The translations under genes were made by a program, and so were the position numbers. The notes under the pieces were generated by a model. That model saw nothing but the letters and a program-made list of their open reading frames with translations. It made no database searches and was not told where the DNA came from. From Victivallales bacterium (lineage in GTDB: Bacteria; Verrucomicrobiota; Lentisphaeria; Oligosphaerales; Lenti-02): 25,602 bases of DNA. The stretch is from positions 1 to 25,602 of the forward strand of contig JABGQJ010000021.1 in the NCBI GenBank assembly GCA_018648945.1. The letters are read 5' to 3'. Positions 1 to 7,577 of this stretch are shown one piece after another (position 1 is the first letter of the stretch; each line of letters starts with the position of its first letter).

Positions 1-222
1 AGCTTCGGCCAGGAACTTCACCACGGCGTTGGAGACGCCGAGGTTGGCCAGACCGAGCAGTCCCGAGACCGCCCACAACAGCGACCAGAGGCCGAAGGAT
101 TCCGTGCCGAGCCGGTGGGCCGTGTAAGGGGTAAGAAGAAAGAACACCAGGATTTGCACTCCCTGGCGGAAGTAGCTGGTAACGGCGTTCTTGAGGATGG
201 CAATGGAGCGGCTGCGGGCCAA
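1..222 (-). CDS. Polysaccharide flippase, Wzx/MOP type (partial, N-terminus)
   Basis: The first 74 residues of a membrane protein are present; the rest lies beyond the left edge. The reading begins with a short basic stretch (ARSRSIAILKNAV) and runs into hydrophobic segments at about residues 20-31 and 45-60, with LGTESFGLWSLLW and GLANLGVSNAVVKFLAE between and after them. This pattern is typical of the N-terminus of MOP-superfamily exporters, which flip lipid-linked glycans across the inner membrane. The start is a TTG at 222, chosen because an in-frame stop lies just upstream and AGAAGG stands 9 bases before it. It follows the kinase gene after a 15-base gap and fits as the export step of this cluster. 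Only the N-terminus is visible, so the family call is moderate. Confidence 0.72.
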   Translation of the reverse strand, partial: MARSRSIAILKNAVTSYFRQGVQILVFFLLTPYTAHRLGTESFGLWSLLWAVSGLLGLANLGVSNAVVKFLAEA

Positions 223-237
223 GATGCGTCGCCTTCT

Positions 238-1212
238 CTAGACTGTCTGAGGGTCGAGCAGGGACCGGAAGGGGCCGATCTGCTCTGGGTGGAAGGGGTG
301 GGCAAAGGTCGCCAGGGCGCGGCAGGCCTGGAACCATGCCCAGGGGTTCCGAGCGGTGAGCTTGAGCATCAGCCAGCGGCGGCGGTGGTATTCGTGGAAG
401 AAGTGGTGCGTGCTCTCGGGGAAGCGAACGTCGCCCATTCCGGCCACCAGGGCGGTCAGAATGTCATCCCGGAAGGAACGTGGCAGGAACATGTTCTGCG
501 CGGCGAGACGGAAGTTGTAGCAGTCGTTCAGGATGTGCGAGTTCCAGCGCGCATTGGCGAAGTCGATCAACCCGATCGTCCCGCCGTCAAGGTGCAGATT
601 GCGGAAGGTACAGTCCCCGTGACAGAAGGAGACCACCGGTTCATCGGCCTGCCAGGCAGCCCAGAGGGCCAGCGCGTTCGCCTGGCTGCCGGCGAAGAGC
701 CGGCGCAGGGGCCATGGCAACCGCTCCAGGCGCCCGCTGGCATGGCTCGCGTACTCGCCCATGAACGGGTCGATCGCCGCCTGGGTCTGGGACGCGTCGT
801 ATAGTTGGCGGAGGATCTCACCGAGACGACGGGTGGCGGTCAGGATGCGGGGTCTCTCGGCCGGATGGCGGACGGCCGCGTAGACGGCATCGGTGAAGCA
901 CGTGCCCGGCACGAAACGCAGGGCCAGGATGTTGGCCTCGGGAACAAAGGCCAGAGCGCCGCCCGGATGGACCTCGGGGAGACCGACAACGACATCCCGG
1001 TAGAAGTCGGCTGCCTGGGTCTCGATCCGGGCCAGTTCGGGATCACTGCCAAAATAGGTCTTCACGATACAGCGGTCGCCGTCGGCCAAAAGGCCTCGGT
1101 AGATGGCGCAGTACTGGTTGCGCTGGATGATTCGCAGATCGGTGATCGGCAACCCGAGGGCCGCGCTGGCCGCTTCGGCGGAGCAATCCTGGCTGGGGAG
1201 CCATTGGGCCAT
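238..1212 (-). CDS. APH-fold phosphotransferase (small-molecule or sugar kinase-like)
   Basis: A 324-residue protein with the catalytic signature of aminoglycoside/choline-kinase-type phosphotransferases: HGDCTFRN at residues 198-205 (catalytic Asp200, Asn205) and LIDFAN with the metal-binding Asp217. The N-lobe has a likely ATP-binding lysine in CIVKTY. Such enzymes move a phosphate from ATP to a small hydroxylated substrate, and the family includes choline kinases (LicA type) and antibiotic kinases. The substrate cannot be read from sequence. The ATG at 1212 is chosen because it overlaps the stop of the nucleotidyltransferase gene by one base (TGATG); a longer reading extends 60 residues into that gene and is unlikely. 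Its place between a nucleotidyltransferase and a flippase suggests a role in glycan precursor or substituent chemistry rather than drug resistance. Confidence 0.85.
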   Translation of the reverse strand: MAQWLPSQDCSAEAASAALGLPITDLRIIQRNQYCAIYRGLLADGDRCIVKTYFGSDPELARIETQAADFYRDVVVGLPEVHPGGALAFVPEANILALRFVPGTCFTDAVYAAVRHPAERPRILTATRRLGEILRQLYDASQTQAAIDPFMGEYASHASGRLERLPWPLRRLFAGSQANALALWAAWQADEPVVSFCHGDCTFRNLHLDGGTIGLIDFANARWNSHILNDCYNFRLAAQNMFLPRSFRDDILTALVAGMGDVRFPESTHHFFHEYHRRRWLMLKLTARNPWAWFQACRALATFAHPFHPEQIGPFRSLLDPQTV

Positions 1213-2282
1213 CAGTTGTACCTCCCCCAGATGTCGAGGAACCGGGCCGTACTCCCCGGCCAAGCCGGACCGGTTGGCTCCGCCTGGCAGAGCAGCCCGG
1301 GCAGGCGACGGTAGAGCGCTTCCCGAGGGTAGCGGGCCGAGAGCTGTCCGAGCCGCAAGTTGCGCAGCAAGTTCTTGGGCACGCAGCGCCACGTGGAGAG
1401 CTCGGGTTCGCGCCGTCCTCGCCAGGCCATGTAGCCCGCCAGATCATCGAAGGTCTGCCCCGTGCGGCGGGACTCCACCAACCGCAAGGTCTGAGCCCAG
1501 CGTTCTGCCAGGGCCAGCAGTGAACCGGTCGTCTGCGCCTCGTCGGCAAACCGATGGGGAGAGAACTTGAATTCCAAGGCTCGGCTGTAGAGCGCCTCGA
1601 GATCGAGGGCCCGTACCGCTTCGTCCTGGTCGGCAATCTGCCGGAAAACCACGTCCCTGCCGCGGTAGGCGGTCTGATGGCGTTGGCTGGCGATCAGAAC
1701 CGCGTCGCCGAGGGCCAAGGCGCCCTTCCAGTAGTTGCGGTCGACAAAGTCGGAGTCAGGCTCCGGCTCGCACCCAAGAAGCACGCGGCGCGCCCACAGC
1801 AGCCCCGCTCCCCGATTCAGAAGCAGACGCAGCGCCTCCACTGGCGGCAGCGGGGCGAGGAGACCCGCCGGAGCATGGGCGGTGAGGATGTCCTCCGGAC
1901 CGTGCAGAACCACATGTCCGTTCAGCAGGTCCTGCCACATCAGCCAGTGAGGCCAGTGGGCAATGTCCTTCACAATCAGGGGGCGGCTGAAATCCACATG
2001 GATGCCAAGCCGGGCGGCATAGCGTTTCTCGATGGGGGCCAGACGGCGCAGGGCCGGCAGGTTGCGGTCGGTCACAACCAGAGCGAGATCCAGGTCGTTG
2101 TAGGGCTCCTCACGGCCGTCGCGAAGGAAGATGCCCCCCTCGCCGCGGCCATAGCCCCCGCCCAGGATGAGCGCAACCAGCCCGTCACCGAGGGTGCGCG
2201 CCGTCTCAGCGGCGATCTCCGCGAGTACCTCCTCGAGGTGCCGGTTGAACTCGGGGGACGCCTGGAACGCATAGCTGGTCAT
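1212..2282 (-). CDS. Pol-beta-superfamily nucleotidyltransferase-like protein
   Basis: A 356-residue protein whose N-terminal third matches the nucleotidyltransferase fold. A glycine-rich helix-turn motif, GGGYGRGEGG (residues 41-50), precedes NDLDLALV (62-69), where Asp63 and Asp65 would bind metal. A third carboxylate is probably in IHVDFS. The remaining 250 residues look helical and I do not recognise them. Enzymes of this fold transfer a nucleotide to a small molecule, RNA or protein; the substrate here is unknown. The ATG at 2282 overlaps the TolC-like gene's stop as ATGA, and the stop overlaps the kinase start as TGATG, so the three products are probably made together. It differs from the usual sugar-1-phosphate nucleotidylyltransferases, which carry a GxGTR-type motif. 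The fold call is fairly firm; the function is not. Confidence 0.7.
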   Translation of the reverse strand: MTSYAFQASPEFNRHLEEVLAEIAAETARTLGDGLVALILGGGYGRGEGGIFLRDGREEPYNDLDLALVVTDRNLPALRRLAPIEKRYAARLGIHVDFSRPLIVKDIAHWPHWLMWQDLLNGHVVLHGPEDILTAHAPAGLLAPLPPVEALRLLLNRGAGLLWARRVLLGCEPEPDSDFVDRNYWKGALALGDAVLIASQRHQTAYRGRDVVFRQIADQDEAVRALDLEALYSRALEFKFSPHRFADEAQTTGSLLALAERWAQTLRLVESRRTGQTFDDLAGYMAWRGRREPELSTWRCVPKNLLRNLRLGQLSARYPREALYRRLPGLLCQAEPTGPAWPGSTARFLDIWGRYN

Positions 2283-3640
2283 GGGTTCTCCTCGCCTGCC
2301 GGGAGGCGGGTGCCGCTGTCGATGGCGATGCTCAGCTCCTCAATAGCCTGCTGCCAGAGGATCTGGTGCACAGCAAGGCGTTCCGAGGAGTGCACAAAGT
2401 CCTTCTGGACCTCGTTCAGCCGGGTCACTGCGACGTGGCCTCCCTTGTAGAGCGCAAGGACCAGCCGCCGATCCTCCTCGGCGGCCGCGAGAGTCTTCTT
2501 CTGGCGTGCAACCAGCTGCTGTTCGTAGTCGAGTCGACGATGGAGTTGGCGCAGTTCGCCCGCCACGCCAAGCACAGCATCCTGGTACTCGGCCAACTGT
2601 TCGAGAACGACGGCTTCGGCCCCCGCGATCCGCTGTCTGCGCGCGCCACCGTCGAATACGTCCCAGACGATCTGGATGCCGACCGAGGCGCTGGCATCGC
2701 GCGGGTGCGAGAACCGTGGGGAGTTCTCGCGGTCAAGCGCGTAGGCAGCAACAGCTTCCACGCGTGGCCAGCGGCTCCCCTTCTCGGCCCCGACCGCCGC
2801 CCTCGCTGACTGGATCGCCTCCTCGCGGGCGAGCAGGCCTGGCCGGTGGGCCAAGGCATGGGCCAGATCCAGGCGCAGGCGCTCCTCACCGGTGGGGGGC
2901 ACGGGTTGCTGGGGAAGTTCCAGCTCGGTAGTGCCCACGCGCAATCGCTTGCGCTTGCACAGCAGGACCTCAAGCAGGGCAAGGGCCTCGGCCAGATTCC
3001 GGCGCGATTCGAGCAGCACACGCTCGGCATCACCGGTCCGGATCTCGAAGTTCAGCATTTCGCTCCGGGATGCCATCCCCTTGGCCAGGCGCTTGGTGGC
3101 CAAATCCAGCAACTGCTGGTTGAACGTCGTGTCCTGGTCCGCGATCTCCACGCGCAACTGGGCTAGGAGGGCAGCGAAGTAGGCCTGCGAGACGGCCCGC
3201 CGCAGGAGTCTGAAGGCTTCCCCACTGGCTGCTTCGGTGCCCAGCCTGTCGGATCTGGCCGCGAGTAGGGCATACTCGCGGACCAGGCCATCGAACAGCA
3301 GCCAGGAGCCCTGGACAGAGGCCGAGAAGAGCGGGGACTCATCCTCGCCGTCCTGGCCCAGCGAGAGGGGTTGGTCGATCCCCGCGACGACCTGCAGCTG
3401 GGGCCAATAGCCTGCGCGGAGCCGCAGCTCGGTCGCATAGGCCTGCCGTACACGAGCGCCAGCCGCACGCAAGCTGGGATGGTCAAGCATGGCGACCCGT
3501 TGCGCCTCGGTCAGACACAGCACGGTCTTCCCGGCCGGGGCCTGGGGCGGATCTGCCGCCGGGCCTCCCGCAGGAGCCACTTCGGCGGCGCCCGGCACCA
3601 GGGAAAAGAACAAAAGGGTGAGAACGGCGCAACGCTTCAT
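2279..3640 (-). CDS. TolC-like outer membrane efflux/export protein
   Basis: A 453-residue protein with a signal peptide (MKRCAVLTLLFFSLVPGAAE) and the two-repeat, helix-rich layout of the OEP/TolC family. The first repeat starts near LTEAQRVAMLDHPSLRAA and includes GYWPQLQVVAG and a long coiled stretch (LLDLATKRLAKGMASRSEML). The second repeat starts near RLDLALAHRPGLLAREEAI, with WPRVEAVAAYA and IVWDVFDGG. These proteins form trimeric outer-membrane ducts. The start at 3640 is set by GGGAGG 7 bases upstream, by the signal peptide, and by a TGATG overlap with the glycosyltransferase stop. A longer reading to 3964 lies inside the neighbouring gene. No periplasmic adaptor or transporter partner is present in this window, so it may serve glycan secretion or a partner encoded elsewhere. 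Confidence 0.88.
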   Translation of the reverse strand: MKRCAVLTLLFFSLVPGAAEVAPAGGPAADPPQAPAGKTVLCLTEAQRVAMLDHPSLRAAGARVRQAYATELRLRAGYWPQLQVVAGIDQPLSLGQDGEDESPLFSASVQGSWLLFDGLVREYALLAARSDRLGTEAASGEAFRLLRRAVSQAYFAALLAQLRVEIADQDTTFNQQLLDLATKRLAKGMASRSEMLNFEIRTGDAERVLLESRRNLAEALALLEVLLCKRKRLRVGTTELELPQQPVPPTGEERLRLDLAHALAHRPGLLAREEAIQSARAAVGAEKGSRWPRVEAVAAYALDRENSPRFSHPRDASASVGIQIVWDVFDGGARRQRIAGAEAVVLEQLAEYQDAVLGVAGELRQLHRRLDYEQQLVARQKKTLAAAEEDRRLVLALYKGGHVAVTRLNEVQKDFVHSSERLAVHQILWQQAIEELSIAIDSGTRLPAGEENP

Positions 3641-4485
3641 CAGTTCGCCTCCCGCCGTCCAGCATTGAACCCCTGCCGTCGGCCCAGCATCTGGGCCAGG
3701 CGCAATCCCGGCGAATGGCACAGCGAGGCAAGGTGCCCGCGCGGCAAGCAGTACTTCCAGTCTGCCAGGACCTGCCGGATCGCAGGCAGGCACGAGTAAC
3801 GCAAGAATGAGGAGTCCCAGGCCGTCCAGGGGAAAATGCACGCCTCGGCTCTGCCCTCGCCATATTGTCGCCGGTAGAACTGACGGAGCGTGTAGTTGTG
3901 GGAGTGCAGCACCTCCGCATCGGGGACGTAGCGAATCTCGTGTCCCTGCTGGCGGATTCGCCACGTCCAGTCGATGTCCTCGGAGTACTGCAGGTCCGGA
4001 TCGAACGGCATCTCATTCCACACCTGGCGGCGAATGGCCGACGAGGCCATGGAAAAGCAATGCAGCCAGGCCGCCTGCCGCCGGCCATCGCCGAATGTGT
4101 CGTTGGTATCCTTGGCGAACAGAGGCCAGCATTCCGGGCGCGGGGATTGTCTCCCGAACACAGCGCCCACTCCCGGCGTGAACCCGCCCAGAAGCCCCGC
4201 CAGCCAGTGTTCGTTCACCGGGGTGCAGTCGGAGTTGAGGAAGGCGACGAACTCGCTGGCGGCCTCGCCCATACCTTGGTTCAGCACCCGGCCGGGCACG
4301 TAGCTTCCCGCTGGAATGTCGATCACCATGTCGGCATACTCCGCAGCCGTCTCGCGACTGCCGTCGGTCGATTCGTTGTCGAGCACAATCAGGCGGTACG
4401 GCACGGTCTGACGGGAAACAGCAGCCAGGGTCTCGGCCAACAGTGGCAGGTCGTTGTGGCAACGCAGGATGATGTCGGTCTTCAT
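3640..4485 (-). CDS. Family 2 glycosyltransferase
   Basis: A 281-residue GT-A-fold transferase. It opens with DIILRCHNDLPLLAETLAAV and RLIVLDNESTDGS, the nucleotide-sugar-binding half typical of GT2. FLNSDCTPVNEHWL holds the DXD-type metal site, and YSEDIDWTWRIRQQGH provides the ED acceptor/catalytic motif. The pattern resembles rhamnosyltransferase-like GT2 enzymes, but donor and acceptor cannot be assigned. No membrane segments are visible, so it should act at the cytoplasmic face of the inner membrane. The ATG at 4485 overlaps the preceding gene's stop as ATGA, and its own stop overlaps the TolC-like start. Confidence 0.92.
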   Translation of the reverse strand: MKTDIILRCHNDLPLLAETLAAVSRQTVPYRLIVLDNESTDGSRETAAEYADMVIDIPAGSYVPGRVLNQGMGEAASEFVAFLNSDCTPVNEHWLAGLLGGFTPGVGAVFGRQSPRPECWPLFAKDTNDTFGDGRRQAAWLHCFSMASSAIRRQVWNEMPFDPDLQYSEDIDWTWRIRQQGHEIRYVPDAEVLHSHNYTLRQFYRRQYGEGRAEACIFPWTAWDSSFLRYSCLPAIRQVLADWKYCLPRGHLASLCHSPGLRLAQMLGRRQGFNAGRREAN

Positions 4486-5630
4486 GCCAGTTCCCCCGCC
4501 ATGACAGCCCGAATATTCTCAAGCCGGGCCGGCGAATCCGCCAGGACCAGATTGCTTGACCAACTCGCCACCGAGTCCTCGTGCAGGGGATCATACCCAT
4601 GCATTCCGGCCAAGTGTGTGCGCCCCATGAAACTGGGACACAGGAGAACCCCGGGCTGCATCAGGAAGAACAGATCTCCGTAGCGGTTGGTGGGAAAATC
4701 GCACCCCCACTCACGCAGCGTCTCCGGATCGAGGATATCCCCCAAGGGCTCCTGGGCAAGGGCCGTGCGGATGGCTGGTTCGGCGCGTTCGGTAAGGAAC
4801 CAGAAGCGGGCCATGGTCGAATCGTAGACCGCCGCATAGTCCTGCCCGAAACGCAGCCCCAGGGCCTCGATTCGCGGAATCAGCGCGCAGTCGGTGTGGC
4901 AGTCGGTCATGCCATGGTCCGAGAAGAGGTAGAGGTTGACGGTGTCGTAGTGGCGGTGGGCGAGATCAAGCACTTCGCGTAGCTGGCGATCGTACCAGGC
5001 GATCTTCTGGCCACCCTCCTGGCTGAGCGCGCCGTGTTCGTGGAGCACGGCATCGAGATTGGCCAGGTAGAGGTAGGCAAACCGGGTATCGCCCTGGCGC
5101 AGGTCTGCCTTGAGCGCAGCCAGATTGCGCTCTTCGGACAGGCGCCAATCGGAGAGTGAGAAGGGGATCTGGCGCTCGCGCAGTTCGTCGAACACCGTGG
5201 GCAGCCCGGCGTTGATGCCGCCCGGCTGGTAGAGGTCGCGCTTCTCGGTGTACTCGAAGAGCGGCAGCAGCCGGAAGGGCATGTTGTAGATCTGGAAGTA
5301 CCCGGTGTAGCCATACCAGCGCCTGATGCTGCGGCTGAGCAGGCGGCGGACCCGGCCCCGCCTGGTGAGGGTGTCAGGGAGCAATGCCAGGAAGCGACAG
5401 AGGGCGAAGGGCGATTTGGCCGGATTGTAGGCGAAGAAGGAGAAGTGGTCATGGTCCCGCGGCAAACGCCCGGTGACGATGGTCGGGTCACAGGTCGAAC
5501 TATAGCCGAAGATCGTGCCCAAGGGCCGTTTGGTACGGAGCACGTCGTCCAGGAAGGAATGGTGTTTGAGGACGCGGTAGCCGAGCGCATCGACGAATGT
5601 GAAAAGGGCCAGTTTCCGGTCGTTGCTCAC
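4482..5630 (-). CDS. Alkaline-phosphatase-superfamily phosphodiesterase/phosphatase
   Basis: A 382-residue protein of the nucleotide pyrophosphatase/phosphodiesterase branch. Visible motifs are FTFVDALGY with metal ligand Asp14, FGYSSTCDPTIVTG where the nucleophile should be Ser44 or a neighbour, LFSDHGMTD with metal ligands Asp238 and His239, and a late GMHGYDP histidine. There is no signal peptide or membrane segment, so as drawn it is cytoplasmic. This suggests action on nucleotide-linked or phospho-linked precursors rather than exported glycan. The start is a GTG at 5630, supported by GGAGG 7 bases upstream and a GTGA overlap with the membrane-protein gene; the open frame continues 71 codons further up but in out-of-character, low-complexity sequence. 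The substrate is unknown. Confidence 0.87.
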   Translation of the reverse strand: MSNDRKLALFTFVDALGYRVLKHHSFLDDVLRTKRPLGTIFGYSSTCDPTIVTGRLPRDHDHFSFFAYNPAKSPFALCRFLALLPDTLTRRGRVRRLLSRSIRRWYGYTGYFQIYNMPFRLLPLFEYTEKRDLYQPGGINAGLPTVFDELRERQIPFSLSDWRLSEERNLAALKADLRQGDTRFAYLYLANLDAVLHEHGALSQEGGQKIAWYDRQLREVLDLAHRHYDTVNLYLFSDHGMTDCHTDCALIPRIEALGLRFGQDYAAVYDSTMARFWFLTERAEPAIRTALAQEPLGDILDPETLREWGCDFPTNRYGDLFFLMQPGVLLCPSFMGRTHLAGMHGYDPLHEDSVASWSSNLVLADSPARLENIRAVMAGELA

Positions 5631-6316
5631 TGTGCTTCCTCCCCCTTGGCGCGTGATCCGCACTCCGTGCAACCGAGGCTCGCGAAGAGCCCGGTGGCGA
5701 GGCAGACCTCCCCCTCGATCTTGGCCAGATCGGAAAGCAGGCGGTAGCTGGTCAGCACCGTACCCCCACCGTCGTCCGCCAGGTTGAGCACCACCGCCCC
5801 GGTCACGAGCGAAGCCCCTGCCAACAGCAGAGGCCAGCGGCATCGCAGATAACGCAACTCGCCGCCGCAGAATGCCAGCAGCATGGCCCCCACCAACACA
5901 TAGACTCCGGGAAGAAGCTCCCCCATGTGGTGAGACGGAGTCGCTCCCGACGCTTGGTAGGCCTGGGTCAGCCAGAGCGCAAAGCGCTGGTGCAGATGCA
6001 ACAGTTCGTCAGTCGCCAGCAGGGGGAAGCCCAGTGCCAGGAGCAACCAGAACAGGGCGGGCGAGAGATACGTTGGTTCCAGCCGGTAGGTGGCCCTGCG
6101 ACGACGACGGAAAAGGAGCAGGCTGGCCACGCCGCACAGGACCAGGAGCACCGGCGAGACGTAGGAGAACGCGCCGCCCGCCTCGAACCACGCGCTGGCG
6201 GACTGCCCGAGCAGGTAGCGGGGAATCGCCAAACCCGCGACAAGAACGACCGCACCGGCAACCGGAACGAGCAGAATCCGCGATCCCGCGAGTAGATGGA
6301 TCACTTGTTGGAGCAT
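5627..6316 (-). CDS. Integral membrane protein of unknown function
   Basis: A 229-residue, strongly hydrophobic protein with about six likely membrane helices, for example ILLVPVAGAVVLVAGLA, VSPVLLVLCGVASLLLF, LFWLLLALGFPLLATD, GVYVLVGAMLLAFC and WPLLLAGASLVTGAVVL. RRRRRATYR follows the second helix and would be cytoplasmic. Between helices lie TDELLHLHQRF and SHHMGELLPG, whose clustered Asp, Glu and His residues could form a metal or active site, but I recognise no family. It sits between the GT26 fusion and the phosphodiesterase-like gene, overlapping both. The start is uncertain: ATG 6316 has GGAGG 14 bases upstream, while GTG 6304 would give a GTGA overlap like those of its neighbours and loses only four residues. 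Confidence 0.72.
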   Translation of the reverse strand: MLQQVIHLLAGSRILLVPVAGAVVLVAGLAIPRYLLGQSASAWFEAGGAFSYVSPVLLVLCGVASLLLFRRRRRATYRLEPTYLSPALFWLLLALGFPLLATDELLHLHQRFALWLTQAYQASGATPSHHMGELLPGVYVLVGAMLLAFCGGELRYLRCRWPLLLAGASLVTGAVVLNLADDGGGTVLTSYRLLSDLAKIEGEVCLATGLFASLGCTECGSRAKGEEAQ

Positions 6317-7560
6317 GCGTTGCGACCGTACCTCCAGACACGATAAAGGAAGACCACATTACCCACTAGGTACCGCTTCCACATGCGGCGGGGTTCCTGG
6401 ATCAGACGGTACACCCATTCCAGCCCAGTTTCGCGCATCCACAGCGGGGCGCGGCGAATCCGTCCGGAATAGAAGTCGAAGAGGCCACCCACCCCGAAGC
6501 TGACCGGGACCTCCAGCTCTGCCGACCACTGGTCCAACCAGAGCTCCTGGCGGGGGGCGCCGAAAGCAACCAGCAACACGTCCGGGCGAGCCTTTCGGAT
6601 CGCCGCCACGACCGCAGCATTCTCCTCGGGCGCGAAGTAGCCGTCCCGGCAACCGGCAAGGCGCACGCCGGGGTAACGCTCATTCACCCACGCTCCCACC
6701 GCCTCCGCTACGCCCGGGCGGGCACCAAGCAGATAGAGGGAGCCCCCGGCCTGCCCCAGGCGTTCGCACAGCCGGGGTAGGAGATCGGTGCCATTCACGT
6801 TCTGCCGGATGCTCTGGCCGGTCAGCCTGCTCCCCAGTTTGACCCCAATGCCGTCGCCGAGCACGGCATCGGCGCGCCCCAAGGCAGCGGCGTACTCGCG
6901 GTTGCGGCAAGCCACGTTCAGGCAGTCGGCATTGACGAAGAACAGCCGCGCTGCATCCCGGGCGGCGACCCGGGCCTCGACCTCGGCCAGAATCTCGTCC
7001 ATCGTGGTGTTGTTGATGCGGATGCCCAGCAATTCCACCAGCGGCTCCGAAGTCGTGACGGGCGCGCCATACAGGGACGCCAGGGCAACGCGCAAGAGAA
7101 TGCCCACATCCCGGCGGCAGGTGCAGCGCTCGGTATACTCCAGATCGGCTTCCCATTCGGTGCCAAAGGTCATGTTGCTCCGTTCCCGCAGCCACCAGAG
7201 ACAGTAGAGCCCCGGTCGCGACACCTGGCGAGCTGCCTGCACTGCCGATTCGGGACGAGGCTCGTCTGCTGCCAAGGGCCGGGGGCCAACAAACGACAGA
7301 TCCCCCGCCAGAATGTTCCAGAGCCTTGGATATCCTTCCAGTCCCAGCCTCCGACAACACCGTCCACAGCGCCCCTCGCCGAATCCCAAGGTCCATTCAC
7401 CGAACAACTCCCCTTCCCTCCCCACGCGGGGACGGCAGTGGAAACGAGCACGGGCGTAAAGGGCAAGCAGGAAGACGGGGAGAAACAGCGCGATGCCCAG
7501 GAAGGCCGCGGCCAAGAGATCCAGCAGTCGTTTGGGCGTGCGCCGGTAGTGCCACCACAT
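6301..7560 (-). CDS. Fusion: phosphoglycosyl-transferase-like domain + WecG/TagA/CpsF (GT26) glycosyltransferase
   Basis: A 419-residue two-domain protein. Residues 1-180 resemble monotopic phosphoglycosyl transferases: basic KRLLDLL followed by a re-entrant hydrophobic helix (about 15-36), then PRLWNILAGDLSFVGPRP (78-95) and RPGLYCLWWLRERSN. The Asp-Glu catalytic pair expected just before this block (SLDELPQL in the family) reads GLEGYPRL, so the nucleophilic Asp is absent and the preceding region is shortened. Residues from about 185 to the end form a complete GT26 domain: INNTTMDEILAEV, AVLGDGIGVKLG with the conserved Asp, NVNGTDLLPRL, VAFGAPRQELWLDQW, GGLFDFYSGRIRRAP, LEWVYRLIQEPRRMWKRY. 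GT26 adds the second sugar to a polyprenyl-linked precursor at the membrane. The start at 7560 is preferred over ATG 7569 because GGGAGG lies 9 bases from the former and abuts the latter. Confidence 0.9.
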   Translation of the reverse strand: MWWHYRRTPKRLLDLLAAAFLGIALFLPVFLLALYARARFHCRPRVGREGELFGEWTLGFGEGRCGRCCRRLGLEGYPRLWNILAGDLSFVGPRPLAADEPRPESAVQAARQVSRPGLYCLWWLRERSNMTFGTEWEADLEYTERCTCRRDVGILLRVALASLYGAPVTTSEPLVELLGIRINNTTMDEILAEVEARVAARDAARLFFVNADCLNVACRNREYAAALGRADAVLGDGIGVKLGSRLTGQSIRQNVNGTDLLPRLCERLGQAGGSLYLLGARPGVAEAVGAWVNERYPGVRLAGCRDGYFAPEENAAVVAAIRKARPDVLLVAFGAPRQELWLDQWSAELEVPVSFGVGGLFDFYSGRIRRAPLWMRETGLEWVYRLIQEPRRMWKRYLVGNVVFLYRVWRYGRNACSNK

Positions 7561-7569
7561 GTCGTGCAT

Positions 7570-7575
7570 CCTCCC
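7570..7575 (-). promoter_or_regulatory. Shine-Dalgarno site that sets the start of the GT26 fusion
   Basis: GGGAGG in the 17-base gap after the preceding GT4 gene. It touches the upstream ATG (7569) with no spacer but lies 9 bases from the second ATG (7560). The same 9-base spacing is seen for the starts at 222, 11181 and 22137, so the second ATG is the likelier start. Confidence 0.6.
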
Positions 7576-7577
7576 TT

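Noticed and set aside
238..2282. Antibiotic-resistance pair (aminoglycoside nucleotidyltransferase plus phosphotransferase) or toxin-antitoxin module
   Set aside because: Only fold-level motifs match. The pair is embedded by overlaps in a glycan locus with no mobile element nearby, and the nucleotidyltransferase is far larger than MNT-type antitoxins.
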